Shown piece by piece: positions 18,883 to 27,374 of a DNA stretch of 64,000 nt. The notes under the pieces were generated by a model, which was given only the letters and a program-made list of their open reading frames with translations, was not told the DNA's origin and did not search any database. The stretch lies in contig NZ_JADWPD010000039.1 in NCBI RefSeq assembly GCF_017308975.1, forward strand, positions 1-64,000, in the 5' to 3' direction. The DNA comes from Amycolatopsis sp. MtRt-6. Lineage in GTDB: Bacteria; Actinomycetota; Actinomycetes; Mycobacteriales; Pseudonocardiaceae. Made by a program: the position numbers and the translations under genes. Position 1 is the first letter of the stretch; every line of letters starts with the position of its first letter.

Positions 18883-19281
18883 TCAAGCGGCGGTCTTCTT
18901 GCGCGAAGCACGCTTCCGCGGTGCCGGAGCCTCCGCCTCGGCGACCTGGGCTTGCTCGAAGGCGGAAACCACCTCGGAGGAGAGACGTCCGCGCTCGGAG
19001 ACCTCATAGCCGTTCGCGTTGGCCCAGGCGCGGATCTGCTGGTTGCGCTCGCGGTCGGACGCGGTGGTCGCGGTCGACTGGCCCGTGGCGACGCGGACCT
19101 TGCGGCCGCCGATGCGCCGGCCGGCGCCGACGTAGCGGGCCAGTTCGTCGCGCAGGGCGGCGGCGTTCTCGTCCGAGAGGTCAATTTCGTAGGTCACGCC
19201 GTCGAGGCCGAACTGCACGGTCTGTGCGGCGGGGGTGCCGTCGATGTCGTCGAGGATCTCGACGAGGACTTTCTGGGCCAT
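18883..19281 (-). CDS. lsr2: Lsr2-family nucleoid-associated silencer
   Basis: A 132-residue Lsr2. It has an N-terminal dimerisation domain (MAQKVLVEILDDIDG, TVQFGLDGVTYEIDLSD), a C-terminal DNA-binding domain with the AT-hook-like minor-groove motif (RERNQQIRAWANANGY, SERGRLSSEVVSAFEQA) and a Lys/Arg tail. Lsr2 coats AT-rich and horizontally acquired DNA and represses it. The ATG at 19281 has GAGGAG upstream; an open frame reaching further upstream is not coding. It lies antisense between the two halves of the coupling-protein-like gene. Element-borne Lsr2 copies may hide the element from the host or silence its transfer genes. Confidence 0.85.
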   Translation of the reverse strand: MAQKVLVEILDDIDGTPAAQTVQFGLDGVTYEIDLSDENAAALRDELARYVGAGRRIGGRKVRVATGQSTATTASDRERNQQIRAWANANGYEVSERGRLSSEVVSAFEQAQVAEAEAPAPRKRASRKKTAA

Positions 19282-19318
19282 TGAATGCTCCTCGGGATGG
19301 ATGCGCGTCCAGGAACAC

Positions 19319-19331
19319 CTGCAAGTTGCAG
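19319..19331. promoter_or_regulatory. Inverted repeat in the lsr2 / coupling-protein intergenic region
   Basis: CTGCAA-G-TTGCAG is a perfect inverted repeat, 38 bp upstream of the lsr2 start and about 140 bp upstream of the ATPase gene on the other strand. A third half-like CTGCGA follows at 335. The stretch to 19440 is less GC-rich than its surroundings. It could be an operator for lsr2; the binding protein is unknown. Confidence 0.35.
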
Positions 19332-19469
19332 ATTCTGCGATGTTCTGTCGCCGAGTGTATCCACAACGCGACCGGAAAGGAAAAGTCACCCCCGTGCTCG
19401 GCTGCATCAAATCCGCCCGGTGTCTCCCGTGACTGATGGTGCAAACCGTTCGTGGGAGGAGAACCCGCC

Positions 19470-21644
19470 GTGCATCGTCAGCCGTCCTCGCCGGACGTTC
19501 ACGTGGCGCGAGCCGAGCTTGTCCTGGCACGGCCTGCGCATCTTCCGCTGTCGGCCTTGCCGATTCGGCCGGACGATCCACTTCAGACGCTGGCGAACGC
19601 ACTTGGTGACGTTCGCGTCGACCTCGGTGAATCGGTGCAGGTCTGCCTGGATCTTGTCCCGTTGACGCCGGCGCGTATCCGGCACCTCGCTCGTCGAGCC
19701 ATACCGCATTCCGGTGGAAACGGTATGAGGCCGTTCGGCGTAGTCGCCGACCTTGTCGCTGAACTGCTTGGCGAGTTCTTGCCCACTGCTCGCCCTCAGG
19801 CAGCCGGGCGTTCACGAAATGTGATGTCTTCGCCTCAGCGAGTGAAAAACAAGTTCGTGACCGATGAGCCGGTTTTCGCTGTTCAGGTCCTGATCCGCTG
19901 TGTTTCGGAAATCCCGGGCCGGGCGCAGGCGCACCTGCGCAGTGTCATCGGAGCGTTCGACATCTTCCGAGGTGAGAACTACTGGCGGGTGCGCGGCCCG
20001 CGAGTCCTCGGCTGGCACTTCGGCGCGGACACCGCGGGAGTGCGCTGGCTGTTCGACCGGCGATTCCGGACTGGGCTGGCGAAGCCGCGGCCGGGCTCGC
20101 TCGTGACGACCAGCGAGATCGCGGGCCTGCTGAAGCCGCCGTCTGGCCGGTGCCAGTCGCCGGCGATCGCCCGCAGCCGCGGCTGGGTGCTCCCCGCGCC
20201 GCGCGAGATTCCGACCTACCGGCCGGGGACGGGCCTGGTGCGGCTCGGGTACGTCACCGACGTCAACGGCGACGAGCGCCTGGTCGGCGTGCCCCTGCGC
20301 GAGCTGCTGTTCTCCGCCCGCTTCGGCAAGGCCGGGTTCGGAAAGACCGAAGAAGCCCTGGCCCAGGCCATCGAGATCGCCCAGCTCGGCGGCGGCGTCT
20401 GGTTCCTCGACCCCCACGCCGATGGTTGGAAGCGCGCCAAGCCCTACCTCTCCGATCCGGCGTTGCGGGCGCGGCTGTGGGAGGTCAACCTCGACGTCCG
20501 CGGCCGGAGCAAGCGCCTCCCCGGCTGGAACCCGCTGAGCATGCAGGGCTTCACCGAGTCCGACATCGAGGACCGCGTCGACGCCGTGGTGACGTCCTTC
20601 GCCGCGGCGCTCGGCTGGGGTGACGCGGCGCCGCGGGCGAAGTCGATCCTAACCAAGGCCTGCGAGGCCCTTTGCTACGTCGCGATGCGGCTCCCGGCCG
20701 ACTGCGCACCGACGATCTTCCAGATCCCGACGCTACTGGACGACGAAACCTGGCGCGAATCCATCCTGCCGGCGCTCAAGCCGTCCGTGCGCCGGTACTG
20801 GACGGACTCGTTCCCGAAGCTGACCCCCGACGCGACCACGGTCGTCACCAACATCATCAACCGCCTGCGGACCAGCCCGACGCTCTCGGCGTTCCTCGGC
20901 TCCTCGGTCACGACCTACGACGTGCGGCGGGCGATGGACACCGGGCGGATCGTGTTCGTCTGCACCACCGGCACCGGCGAGACGAACAAGCTGATCACCT
21001 CGTTCATGATCTACGACCTGTTTCGCGCCGGCCGCTCCCGCGCCGACACCCCGGTCGAGCAACGGCGCAGGTGCGACGCCTTCGTCGACGAGCTCGCCGC
21101 GGTCGACGGCGCCTCCCGCGGCTACCTCGCCGCAATCCTCGAGCAGCTGCGCAAGTACCGCGTCGCGCTGCACGCGATGAACCAGATGCCCGACCGGCTC
21201 GCCGCCGAGACCCGCAGGGCGCTGCTGCAGAACCAGTCGCTGCTGATGACCTCGGCCGCCGCGATCGACGGCGCCCGCACGGTGGCTCGGGAGTTCGGTG
21301 GCCTGGTCCAGCCGGCCACGGTGACCGAGCTGGAGCAGTTCCATCACGTCGTCACCGTCACCCTCGGCGGGCAGCGGACGACGCCGTTCAAGATCCGCGG
21401 GCTGCACGTCGACGACGAGTTCGCCGAGCACTTCCATCCCGAATGGAACGACGACGTCGGCCAGGCCCTCGACGCCAACCTCGCGCGCCGCCCGATCGGC
21501 GAGGTCCTCGACGAGCTCGAGGACCTGGACGACCGGATCCTCGCCGCCCTGCAGGCCGAGCGGCCGGCACCGCCGCCGCGCCGCGGACGTCCGCCGACCC
21601 GGGGCAGCGGCGCCGGCATCGACCTGACCTCGAGCGTGGAGTGA
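19470..21644 (+). CDS. Conjugative coupling-protein-like ATPase
   Basis: A 724-residue AAA/HerA-TraG-like ATPase. Walker A is GKAGFGKT (about 287), with VWFLDPHADGW after it, and a second acidic motif DAFVDELAAV (about 537). The first 150 residues (VARAELVLARP, PIRPDDPLQTLANALGDV, EPVFAVQVLIRC) continue the cytoplasmic domain of the membrane-anchor protein encoded at 18243. Such motors bring DNA to the conjugation channel. GGGAGGAG stands 8 nt before the GTG at 19470, so the part is translated on its own. The stop overlaps the next gene (GTGA). Confidence 0.65.
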   Translation: MHRQPSSPDVHVARAELVLARPAHLPLSALPIRPDDPLQTLANALGDVRVDLGESVQVCLDLVPLTPARIRHLARRAIPHSGGNGMRPFGVVADLVAELLGEFLPTARPQAAGRSRNVMSSPQRVKNKFVTDEPVFAVQVLIRCVSEIPGRAQAHLRSVIGAFDIFRGENYWRVRGPRVLGWHFGADTAGVRWLFDRRFRTGLAKPRPGSLVTTSEIAGLLKPPSGRCQSPAIARSRGWVLPAPREIPTYRPGTGLVRLGYVTDVNGDERLVGVPLRELLFSARFGKAGFGKTEEALAQAIEIAQLGGGVWFLDPHADGWKRAKPYLSDPALRARLWEVNLDVRGRSKRLPGWNPLSMQGFTESDIEDRVDAVVTSFAAALGWGDAAPRAKSILTKACEALCYVAMRLPADCAPTIFQIPTLLDDETWRESILPALKPSVRRYWTDSFPKLTPDATTVVTNIINRLRTSPTLSAFLGSSVTTYDVRRAMDTGRIVFVCTTGTGETNKLITSFMIYDLFRAGRSRADTPVEQRRRCDAFVDELAAVDGASRGYLAAILEQLRKYRVALHAMNQMPDRLAAETRRALLQNQSLLMTSAAAIDGARTVAREFGGLVQPATVTELEQFHHVVTVTLGGQRTTPFKIRGLHVDDEFAEHFHPEWNDDVGQALDANLARRPIGEVLDELEDLDDRILAALQAERPAPPPRRGRPPTRGSGAGIDLTSSVE

Positions 21645-22504
21645 TCATCGTGGACGTCTTCCAGCGTGAGGCCCTGACCGTCCTGTACTGGCATCGGCTG
21701 GTGTCCACGGAGCAAGTCCGGCGGCTGGTGGCCCCGACGCTGTCCCCGGTCACCGTGCGCGCGAAGCTCACCGGCCTGCGGCAAGCCGGGCTGGCCGACC
21801 GGATCACGCGGGAGCACCGGCCGCGCACTTGGCACGTGACCTCGGATGGAGCCGAGGTCGTTGAGGCTGCGGGGGCGGTCGACGCGCGTGCTTATCGGCT
21901 GCCGGGCACCGCGGTCGCGCACCTGCTGCAGGAGCACACCCTTGACGTCGTCGAGACTGGTCTCGCGTTCGTCGAGACGGCTCGGGAGCACGGCGACGAG
22001 TGCGGTCCGTTGTCCTGGACGCCGGAGGTTGCCCACCCGTTTCGTGACCGCGCGGGAGACCGGCGCGGGGTCGTGATCGCCGACGCCGTCCTGCACTACG
22101 TGCTCGAGGAGGCTGGCAGGCGGTCGCAGCGGACGCTGTTCGTCGAGCTGGACCGCGCGACGATGCCGGTCGCACGCTTGGCCCGCAAGCTCGTCGGCTA
22201 TATCCGCTACCACGACCACGCCCCAGCCGGAGCAGGTCGGAAGCCGACGTGGCGGGAGCGGTATCCCCGGTTCCCGCGGGTCCTGATTGTCCTGTCCGGT
22301 GCCGAGGAGCGCGTGCTCGAGCGCCGGCTCGCAGACCTGCGTGCCCACGCTCAGGCCATGCCCTTGGTGAGCACGGCCGCGGGGCGGGTCGACCTGGTGG
22401 TGACGACCTTGCCCCAGCTGGTGGCGCGCGGCCCGCTGGAGCCGGTGGCGATGCCGTTGCTGGGCGATCCGCGGTGGGTGAGCGTGTTCGGCAGGCTGTC
22501 ATGA
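21641..22504 (+). CDS. Replication-relaxation family protein
   Basis: A 287-residue protein with an N-terminal winged helix (REALTVLYWHRLVSTEQVRR, TVRAKLTGLRQAGLADRI) and a nuclease-like C-terminal part (IADAVLHYVLE, RTLFVELDRAT, ARKLVGYIRYH). This matches the replication-relaxation family common on actinobacterial plasmids and integrative elements. The IADAVL...ELD pattern is like a restriction-type nuclease core, so a relaxase-like or replication-start role is possible. It overlaps both neighbours by 4 nt. Confidence 0.65.
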   Translation: MIIVDVFQREALTVLYWHRLVSTEQVRRLVAPTLSPVTVRAKLTGLRQAGLADRITREHRPRTWHVTSDGAEVVEAAGAVDARAYRLPGTAVAHLLQEHTLDVVETGLAFVETAREHGDECGPLSWTPEVAHPFRDRAGDRRGVVIADAVLHYVLEEAGRRSQRTLFVELDRATMPVARLARKLVGYIRYHDHAPAGAGRKPTWRERYPRFPRVLIVLSGAEERVLERRLADLRAHAQAMPLVSTAAGRVDLVVTTLPQLVARGPLEPVAMPLLGDPRWVSVFGRLS

Positions 22505-23601
22505 CCGAGGTCGTGCAGCAGTTCGGGCTGTCACCGCGGCTGCGGCAACGCCGGTTCGCGCTGCTGCCGCTGCGCGGCGAGGGCACGCCGTTCACCGAGC
22601 TGCAGGGCCGGCTCCCTGGCGACGCCACCACGCCGGCGGACCTCGCGGACCTGATCTCCTCGATCGCCAGCGTCGGCGTCCTGCAGCCGGTGCTGGTCGA
22701 GGAGATCGACGCCGGTGACGGGACGCATCCGGCGATGAAGCTGGCCGCGGGGGAGCGGCGGCTGCGCGCGTGCCGGTGGGGCGCGGTCAACCGGCCGGAC
22801 AACCCGCACTTCGCCGCGCTGCCCGCCGTGGTCTGCCCAGGCCCGCTGTCGGATGAGGAACGACGGATCTGGCAGCTCGTGGAGAACCTGGCTCGGGAGA
22901 GCCTGCGGCCCGGTGAGCTCGCCGCCGCCTTGGTACTCGACCGCTGCGCCGTCCTGCTCGGCAAGCTTCTGGCCGGCGGCCGCGCCGTTCCGGCCGAGGT
23001 CTACGCGATCGACGACCCGATCGCCCGCTTCGCCGCGATGGAACGCATCCGCGGCAGCGACAAGAGCTGTGCCGCGCCGTGGGCCGAAGTCCTGACCCGG
23101 CTCGGCCTGCAGCTGAGCCCGCGCAAGGCCCGCGAGCTGGTCCGCGCCTTCGCCGAGATGCCCCGCGAGATCGCCGAGGAGATGGACGAGGCGAAGGTGT
23201 CGCTGCACACCCGCATCCGGTTCGTCGAACTGCGCCGCGGCCGAGAGCAAGCTGCCGCCGACATCTGGGCCGCAGTGAAGAACACCGGCCGGACCCGGCT
23301 GCTGCCCTCCGCCCTCGCCGCCGCCAGCGCTGATGAAGGGCTGAGCGCAGAGCAAGCCCTGGACGAAGCCGAGCGCGTCCAGGAGCAAGCGGACGCTGCT
23401 CGCGCCGAAAAGCTACGCACCAAGCCGGGGGCGCAGGTCGCCGCGGTCGACAGCCGGCTCGTTGAGCGCGCTCTGGCCGCCCTGCGCCAGCTGCTTCTCG
23501 CCCTGGTCCAGGGTGCCGAGTTGGGGGAGCACGACCGCGGCTCGGTCGCGCTGCTGCTCGACCAGCTCGGCGACGTCATCCACAAGGGAGGGCCCGCGTG
23601 A
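22501..23601 (+). CDS. ParB-like partition/nuclease protein
   Basis: A 366-residue protein with a ParB/Srx N-terminal domain (LISSIASVGVLQPVLVEE, KLAAGERRLRACRW, RRIWQLVENLARESLRP), then a helix-turn-helix middle (AAPWAEVLTRLGLQLSPRKA) and a long helical C terminus rich in Glu/Ala/Arg. The GERRxxA and ENxxR motifs are clear. No parA partner is in the window, so a maintenance or transfer role specific to the element is more likely than standard partition. The ATGA overlap couples it to the preceding gene. Confidence 0.75.
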   Translation: MTEVVQQFGLSPRLRQRRFALLPLRGEGTPFTELQGRLPGDATTPADLADLISSIASVGVLQPVLVEEIDAGDGTHPAMKLAAGERRLRACRWGAVNRPDNPHFAALPAVVCPGPLSDEERRIWQLVENLARESLRPGELAAALVLDRCAVLLGKLLAGGRAVPAEVYAIDDPIARFAAMERIRGSDKSCAAPWAEVLTRLGLQLSPRKARELVRAFAEMPREIAEEMDEAKVSLHTRIRFVELRRGREQAAADIWAAVKNTGRTRLLPSALAAASADEGLSAEQALDEAERVQEQADAARAEKLRTKPGAQVAAVDSRLVERALAALRQLLLALVQGAELGEHDRGSVALLLDQLGDVIHKGGPA

Positions 23602-24689
23602 GCACCTTCCTTGGCATGCCGAATGCGCCGGCCGCGCGCTGCGACTGCCGGCGCTGCCCCTGGTACGTCGACGCCGAGCCTGCAGTCGCCATCGCGCCGC
23701 TGTGCTCCGGCTGCAACTCCGACTGCTCCTACTGCGGCTGCGCCCGCACCGACTGTCGCGCGTGCCCGATCCGTTGCGGCTCCCGCACCGACATCGACGC
23801 CTGGATGCGCGACGTCGGCGGCACTCTGGAATTCGACGACCTCACCGTCAGCACCCCGCTGCCGACGCCGCTACCGGCCTTTATCCCGCAGGTCGACGGC
23901 TCCAGCGTCGCCGAGCTCGACGAGGCCGTGCGGTGGCCGGCGTACGCGGTCGGACTGCGGCGGGTGTTTTCTCCTCGCACCCACGAGCTTTACCCGCGCT
24001 GGTGCGACGGCCGGTCCGCGGCCGAGGTCTTCGAGGTGCCGGACACCACGCTGACGGTCCTCAGCGGATACGGGGAGGATCCGCTCGTCGAGGCTTTCTG
24101 GACCGCCCGGCACCGCGACGACCTCATCGCGCGCATCGCGGCCCTGCAGTTCGGGCTCGTGCTGGCGCCGAACTACTCGATCTACGGCAACTGGCCCCGC
24201 GCTGAACACCTGATCAACATGCGCCGCTCGCTGATCATCGCCGCCGAGTTCGCCGCGGCCGGCATCCCGACCGTGCCGAACCTGTACTGGTACCGCCTCG
24301 AAGACCTGCGCCGCCAGGCCGACTGGGCCGCCGAGACCGAGCCGGCCGCCGTCGCGGTCAACGTCCAAACCGTGCGGGAGAACAACAACTGGCAGGCCTG
24401 GGCGCTGCCCGGCTTGTCCTGGCTGGCCGAGAACCTCCCGCCGGACGTCGTGGTGATCCTGACCGGCCTGTCGCGGCGGGATCGCATCGAGACCGCGCTC
24501 GACCTGTTCGGCGACCGGCTCGTCGTGATCAGCCAGAACCCGGCGCAGTACGCCCTGCACGGCGCCCTGATGACCGCCGACGGCCGCCAGGACGTCCACG
24601 CCCGCATTCCCGACGCGTTCGCCCGCTCCGTTCGGTTCATGGCCTCGCTGCTTCCCCACGGCACCGTCACCACCCGGGGAGGCACCTGA
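23598..24689 (+). CDS. DUF4417 protein with an N-terminal cysteine cluster
   Basis: A 363-residue protein. Residues 15-60 hold about a dozen cysteines (CDCRRC; CSGCNSDCSYCGCARTDC; CPIRC), which could bind iron-sulfur clusters or zinc. The remaining 300 residues match DUF4417 (LVLAPNYSIYGNWPRAEHLI, IPTVPNLYWYRLED, VNVQTVRENNNWQAW). The family is found on mobile elements with no proven role. The GTG start overlaps the parB stop and the next ATG overlaps its own stop. Confidence 0.7.
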   Translation: MSTFLGMPNAPAARCDCRRCPWYVDAEPAVAIAPLCSGCNSDCSYCGCARTDCRACPIRCGSRTDIDAWMRDVGGTLEFDDLTVSTPLPTPLPAFIPQVDGSSVAELDEAVRWPAYAVGLRRVFSPRTHELYPRWCDGRSAAEVFEVPDTTLTVLSGYGEDPLVEAFWTARHRDDLIARIAALQFGLVLAPNYSIYGNWPRAEHLINMRRSLIIAAEFAAAGIPTVPNLYWYRLEDLRRQADWAAETEPAAVAVNVQTVRENNNWQAWALPGLSWLAENLPPDVVVILTGLSRRDRIETALDLFGDRLVVISQNPAQYALHGALMTADGRQDVHARIPDAFARSVRFMASLLPHGTVTTRGGT

Positions 24690-24997
24690 TGTCCCGGCAC
24701 GTCTGGGTTCTGCTGGGCTGGTCGCCCGAACACGGCGCCGCGGTCACGGTCGTCGGCGTCGTGGGCCTCGAGACGGAGAAGCCGGAGAGCTTCGTCGAAT
24801 GGATCCCGCGGGAACCCTTCGCCGGACGGATCTGGCGTGAACGACTTGCCGGCGCCGACCCGGCGACGCTGGCCGACCGGATGGCGTTCTGGGCCGAGAC
24901 GCCGGTTGCCCCGGCCGTGCGGGTGGAGCCGGCCGAAGGAGCACTCGGGGACGTGGTGAGGGCGCAGGTCGACGACGTCCTCGGGGCGGCGAACTGA
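24689..24997 (+). CDS. Small conserved-context protein of unknown function
   Basis: A 102-residue protein with a beta-rich N terminus (HVWVLLGWSPEHGAAVTVVG) and an acidic end. It has no recognised motif. Its ATG overlaps the stop of the DUF4417 gene and it lies 14 bp before the large effector-like gene, so it is part of the operon. A chaperone-like role for the following protein is possible from position only. Confidence 0.55.
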   Translation: MSRHVWVLLGWSPEHGAAVTVVGVVGLETEKPESFVEWIPREPFAGRIWRERLAGADPATLADRMAFWAETPVAPAVRVEPAEGALGDVVRAQVDDVLGAAN

Positions 24998-25010
24998 GCC
25001 GGGACCGCCG

Positions 25011-27374
25011 ATGGGGACCAACGCCAAAGCCGGCCACGCCGCCTACACCGTCGCGCCCGCCGGTGCCTTCGCCGAACACCTCGCCGCCGTCTGCGCGAAC
25101 ACCGAGGAGCCCGCGGACGCAGCCGAGGCCGACCTGCAGTTCATCGCCGGCATCGTCGCGGGCGGCGTCGACCCCGACGACCCCTTCGGACCGCCAGCGA
25201 TCGACCTGCCCGGCGATCCGGTCGAGGGCTATGGCGTGTTCTCCGCCGCGGTCGGCACGGCCCTCGCGGCCGGGAGCCAGCTCTCCGACACGGCTGCCGG
25301 GCCTTACCAGGAGCAGCTCCAGGCACTCAGCGCCGAGTACTTGGCAAACCTCGAGCCCGGGCAACTCGCCGAGATTGCCGCCGCATCGGGATTCGAGCAT
25401 CCGGAGCTGGTCGGGATCGGCGGGCAGGACCCGCATCCCCTGTCCGTGTGGCTCAATCCCTCCGTTCCTGCCGATGCCGAAGCCAAGAAGAAGATCCAGG
25501 CCCTCGCACAGGCCCGCCACGACGCCCTCTGCGCCGGCCAGACGATCAACGGCAAAACGCTTGCCGAGTGGGATCTCTCGGCGACCGCCTCGGCGTTGCC
25601 CGAGGGGTTCGAGGGGTGGGCGGCGACCGAAGCCGACCTCGCCGAGGTGCAGGGCGACTTCGACGCTGCCGCAGCCGCAGTCGCCAAGCAAGGCGCCGCC
25701 GCCGAGCCCGAGCTGGTCGCCGCGCTGGTGCACTGGGAAAACCGGATCGCCACCGCACAGAGCGTCGACCCGGCTCAGGACTTCGGCGTCGCGACCGCGG
25801 CGGCCCGTCACCACGTCGACGAGCTCCTGGGAGCCGTCACCCCGCTGCAGCTGAGTGCCGCGGTGGCGACCGGGAAACACGACGGGCACATCGCCGATCC
25901 GCAGCTGCAGACTCTCGACGCCCACCAAGTCCTGCAGCTGCTGCGCGCCTCCACGCCGGCTGCCGAACGCCAGGAGATCGCCGGCGTCGTCGCCGAGCGG
26001 TCGGCGATGCTGGCGCACTCCGCCACCTGCGCCGCCGAGGCCACCGCCACCCTCGACGCCGGCCCGGTCGACCAGGTGAACGCCGGTGCGCTGGTGCCGC
26101 AGCTGCGGGCGATTGCCGAAGTGCACACCGCCGCCGCGGCATGGGACACCTTCGAACCGGCTCCGCTGAACCAGGCGGTTCTGCACGCCGGCCAGGCGAA
26201 GGTGCTCGCCTGGGCCGACGGCCAGAAGGTCGGCGACCTGCGGAAGTTCGTCGCCGGCGTCGGCATCGTGACGTCGGCCGAGGCTGCCGCGGCGACCAAG
26301 TCGACACTCGGGAAGCTGCTGCAGGGCCACCTGAAGGCCTCGACCGCGACGGTCAGCGCTGTCAAGGGCACACTCAAAGCTCCGGCGAAGCCGGCTCCGG
26401 TCCCGAAAGCGTCCCCGGACCCTCCGAAGCGCCTCAGCCGGTTCGGGATGCAGCACGCTCAGCTCGTCGCCGCCCTGCAGCAGGCTTCGGCCGCTCACGC
26501 CATCATCCCCAAGGCCTTGGACCCGGCCGTCGTTGCGGCCTGGGACTTCGGGGCGGGCACACCGGCGAATCTCGGCGGCACCCATCCGAAGACCCTCCAC
26601 ACCGGACCGGACGGCACGACGTGGCTGGCCAAGCAGGAAGCAACCCCGCACGCGGGCGCCATCACCCACACTGAGGCCGCGGCTTCCCGGCTCGCCGCCC
26701 GCGCCGGCCTTCCCGTCGTCCCGGTCTACGCGACCAAAGTCGATGGCAAACCCGTCAGCGTGCAGCCCCTGCTCACCGGGGCCAAACCGATCGCGGGTAC
26801 CGCGTCGAGCTGGTCGCAAGCCGACGTCGACGAGATCGTCCGGCTGCACGTCACCAGCTGGGCACTGGGCAACCACGATTCCCACCAGGGCAACGTCCTG
26901 CGCACGAATGCCGGCGGGCTCGTGCCCATCGACCAGGGCCAGTCGTTCAAGAACTTCGGCCGCGACAAGCTCAAGCTCGGCTACCGCCCCAGCACCACGG
27001 CCGTCTATCACCAGGTCTATGACGCTCACCTGGCAGGCAAACTCGGGCCGGGCGTGCAGGTCAACCCGGCCGCGGCGCACTCGGTCATCCGCCGGCTCGA
27101 GTCCGTGCCGGACGCCGAATGGCGCGCCATGCTCCACACCGTCGCCCACGCCGGTGCCGCACAGAAGCTGACGTGGGTCGCGCCGATGCGTGCTCGTGCC
27201 GCGAAGGCGAAGGGCATCCCGGAGGCAGCCGTCACCACCGGCCAGATCGCCGAGTCCTTTCTGGACTACGCCGTCGAGCGCAAGAAGACCCTGCGGCGCG
27301 ACTTCGTGAAGTTCTTCACGGAGGACCTGAAGATTTCTACCGCCACCGCGCTGGCGCACCTCGGCAAGACGTGA
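25011..27374 (+). CDS. Large protein with MGTNAK N-terminal signature and C-terminal kinase-like domain
   Basis: A 787-residue protein. It begins MGTNAKAGHAAYTVAPAG, a signature repeated in the next gene. Residues 25-480 are Ala/Glu-rich and probably helical. Residues about 525-700 resemble HipA/PI3K-4K-like kinases: GTTWLAKQ with a candidate nucleotide-binding Lys (about 541), HTEAAASRLAARAGLPVVPV, then WALGNHDSHQGNVLR with catalytic-loop-type Asp/His/Asn (about 620-627), and VPIDQGQSFKNFG as the metal-binding Asp (about 641). This combination predicts phosphotransfer to protein or lipid. The operon position in a conjugative element and the shared N terminus suggest a delivered or stored effector. 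No family name can be assigned. Confidence 0.6.
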   Translation: MGTNAKAGHAAYTVAPAGAFAEHLAAVCANTEEPADAAEADLQFIAGIVAGGVDPDDPFGPPAIDLPGDPVEGYGVFSAAVGTALAAGSQLSDTAAGPYQEQLQALSAEYLANLEPGQLAEIAAASGFEHPELVGIGGQDPHPLSVWLNPSVPADAEAKKKIQALAQARHDALCAGQTINGKTLAEWDLSATASALPEGFEGWAATEADLAEVQGDFDAAAAAVAKQGAAAEPELVAALVHWENRIATAQSVDPAQDFGVATAAARHHVDELLGAVTPLQLSAAVATGKHDGHIADPQLQTLDAHQVLQLLRASTPAAERQEIAGVVAERSAMLAHSATCAAEATATLDAGPVDQVNAGALVPQLRAIAEVHTAAAAWDTFEPAPLNQAVLHAGQAKVLAWADGQKVGDLRKFVAGVGIVTSAEAAAATKSTLGKLLQGHLKASTATVSAVKGTLKAPAKPAPVPKASPDPPKRLSRFGMQHAQLVAALQQASAAHAIIPKALDPAVVAAWDFGAGTPANLGGTHPKTLHTGPDGTTWLAKQEATPHAGAITHTEAAASRLAARAGLPVVPVYATKVDGKPVSVQPLLTGAKPIAGTASSWSQADVDEIVRLHVTSWALGNHDSHQGNVLRTNAGGLVPIDQGQSFKNFGRDKLKLGYRPSTTAVYHQVYDAHLAGKLGPGVQVNPAAAHSVIRRLESVPDAEWRAMLHTVAHAGAAQKLTWVAPMRARAAKAKGIPEAAVTTGQIAESFLDYAVERKKTLRRDFVKFFTEDLKISTATALAHLGKT

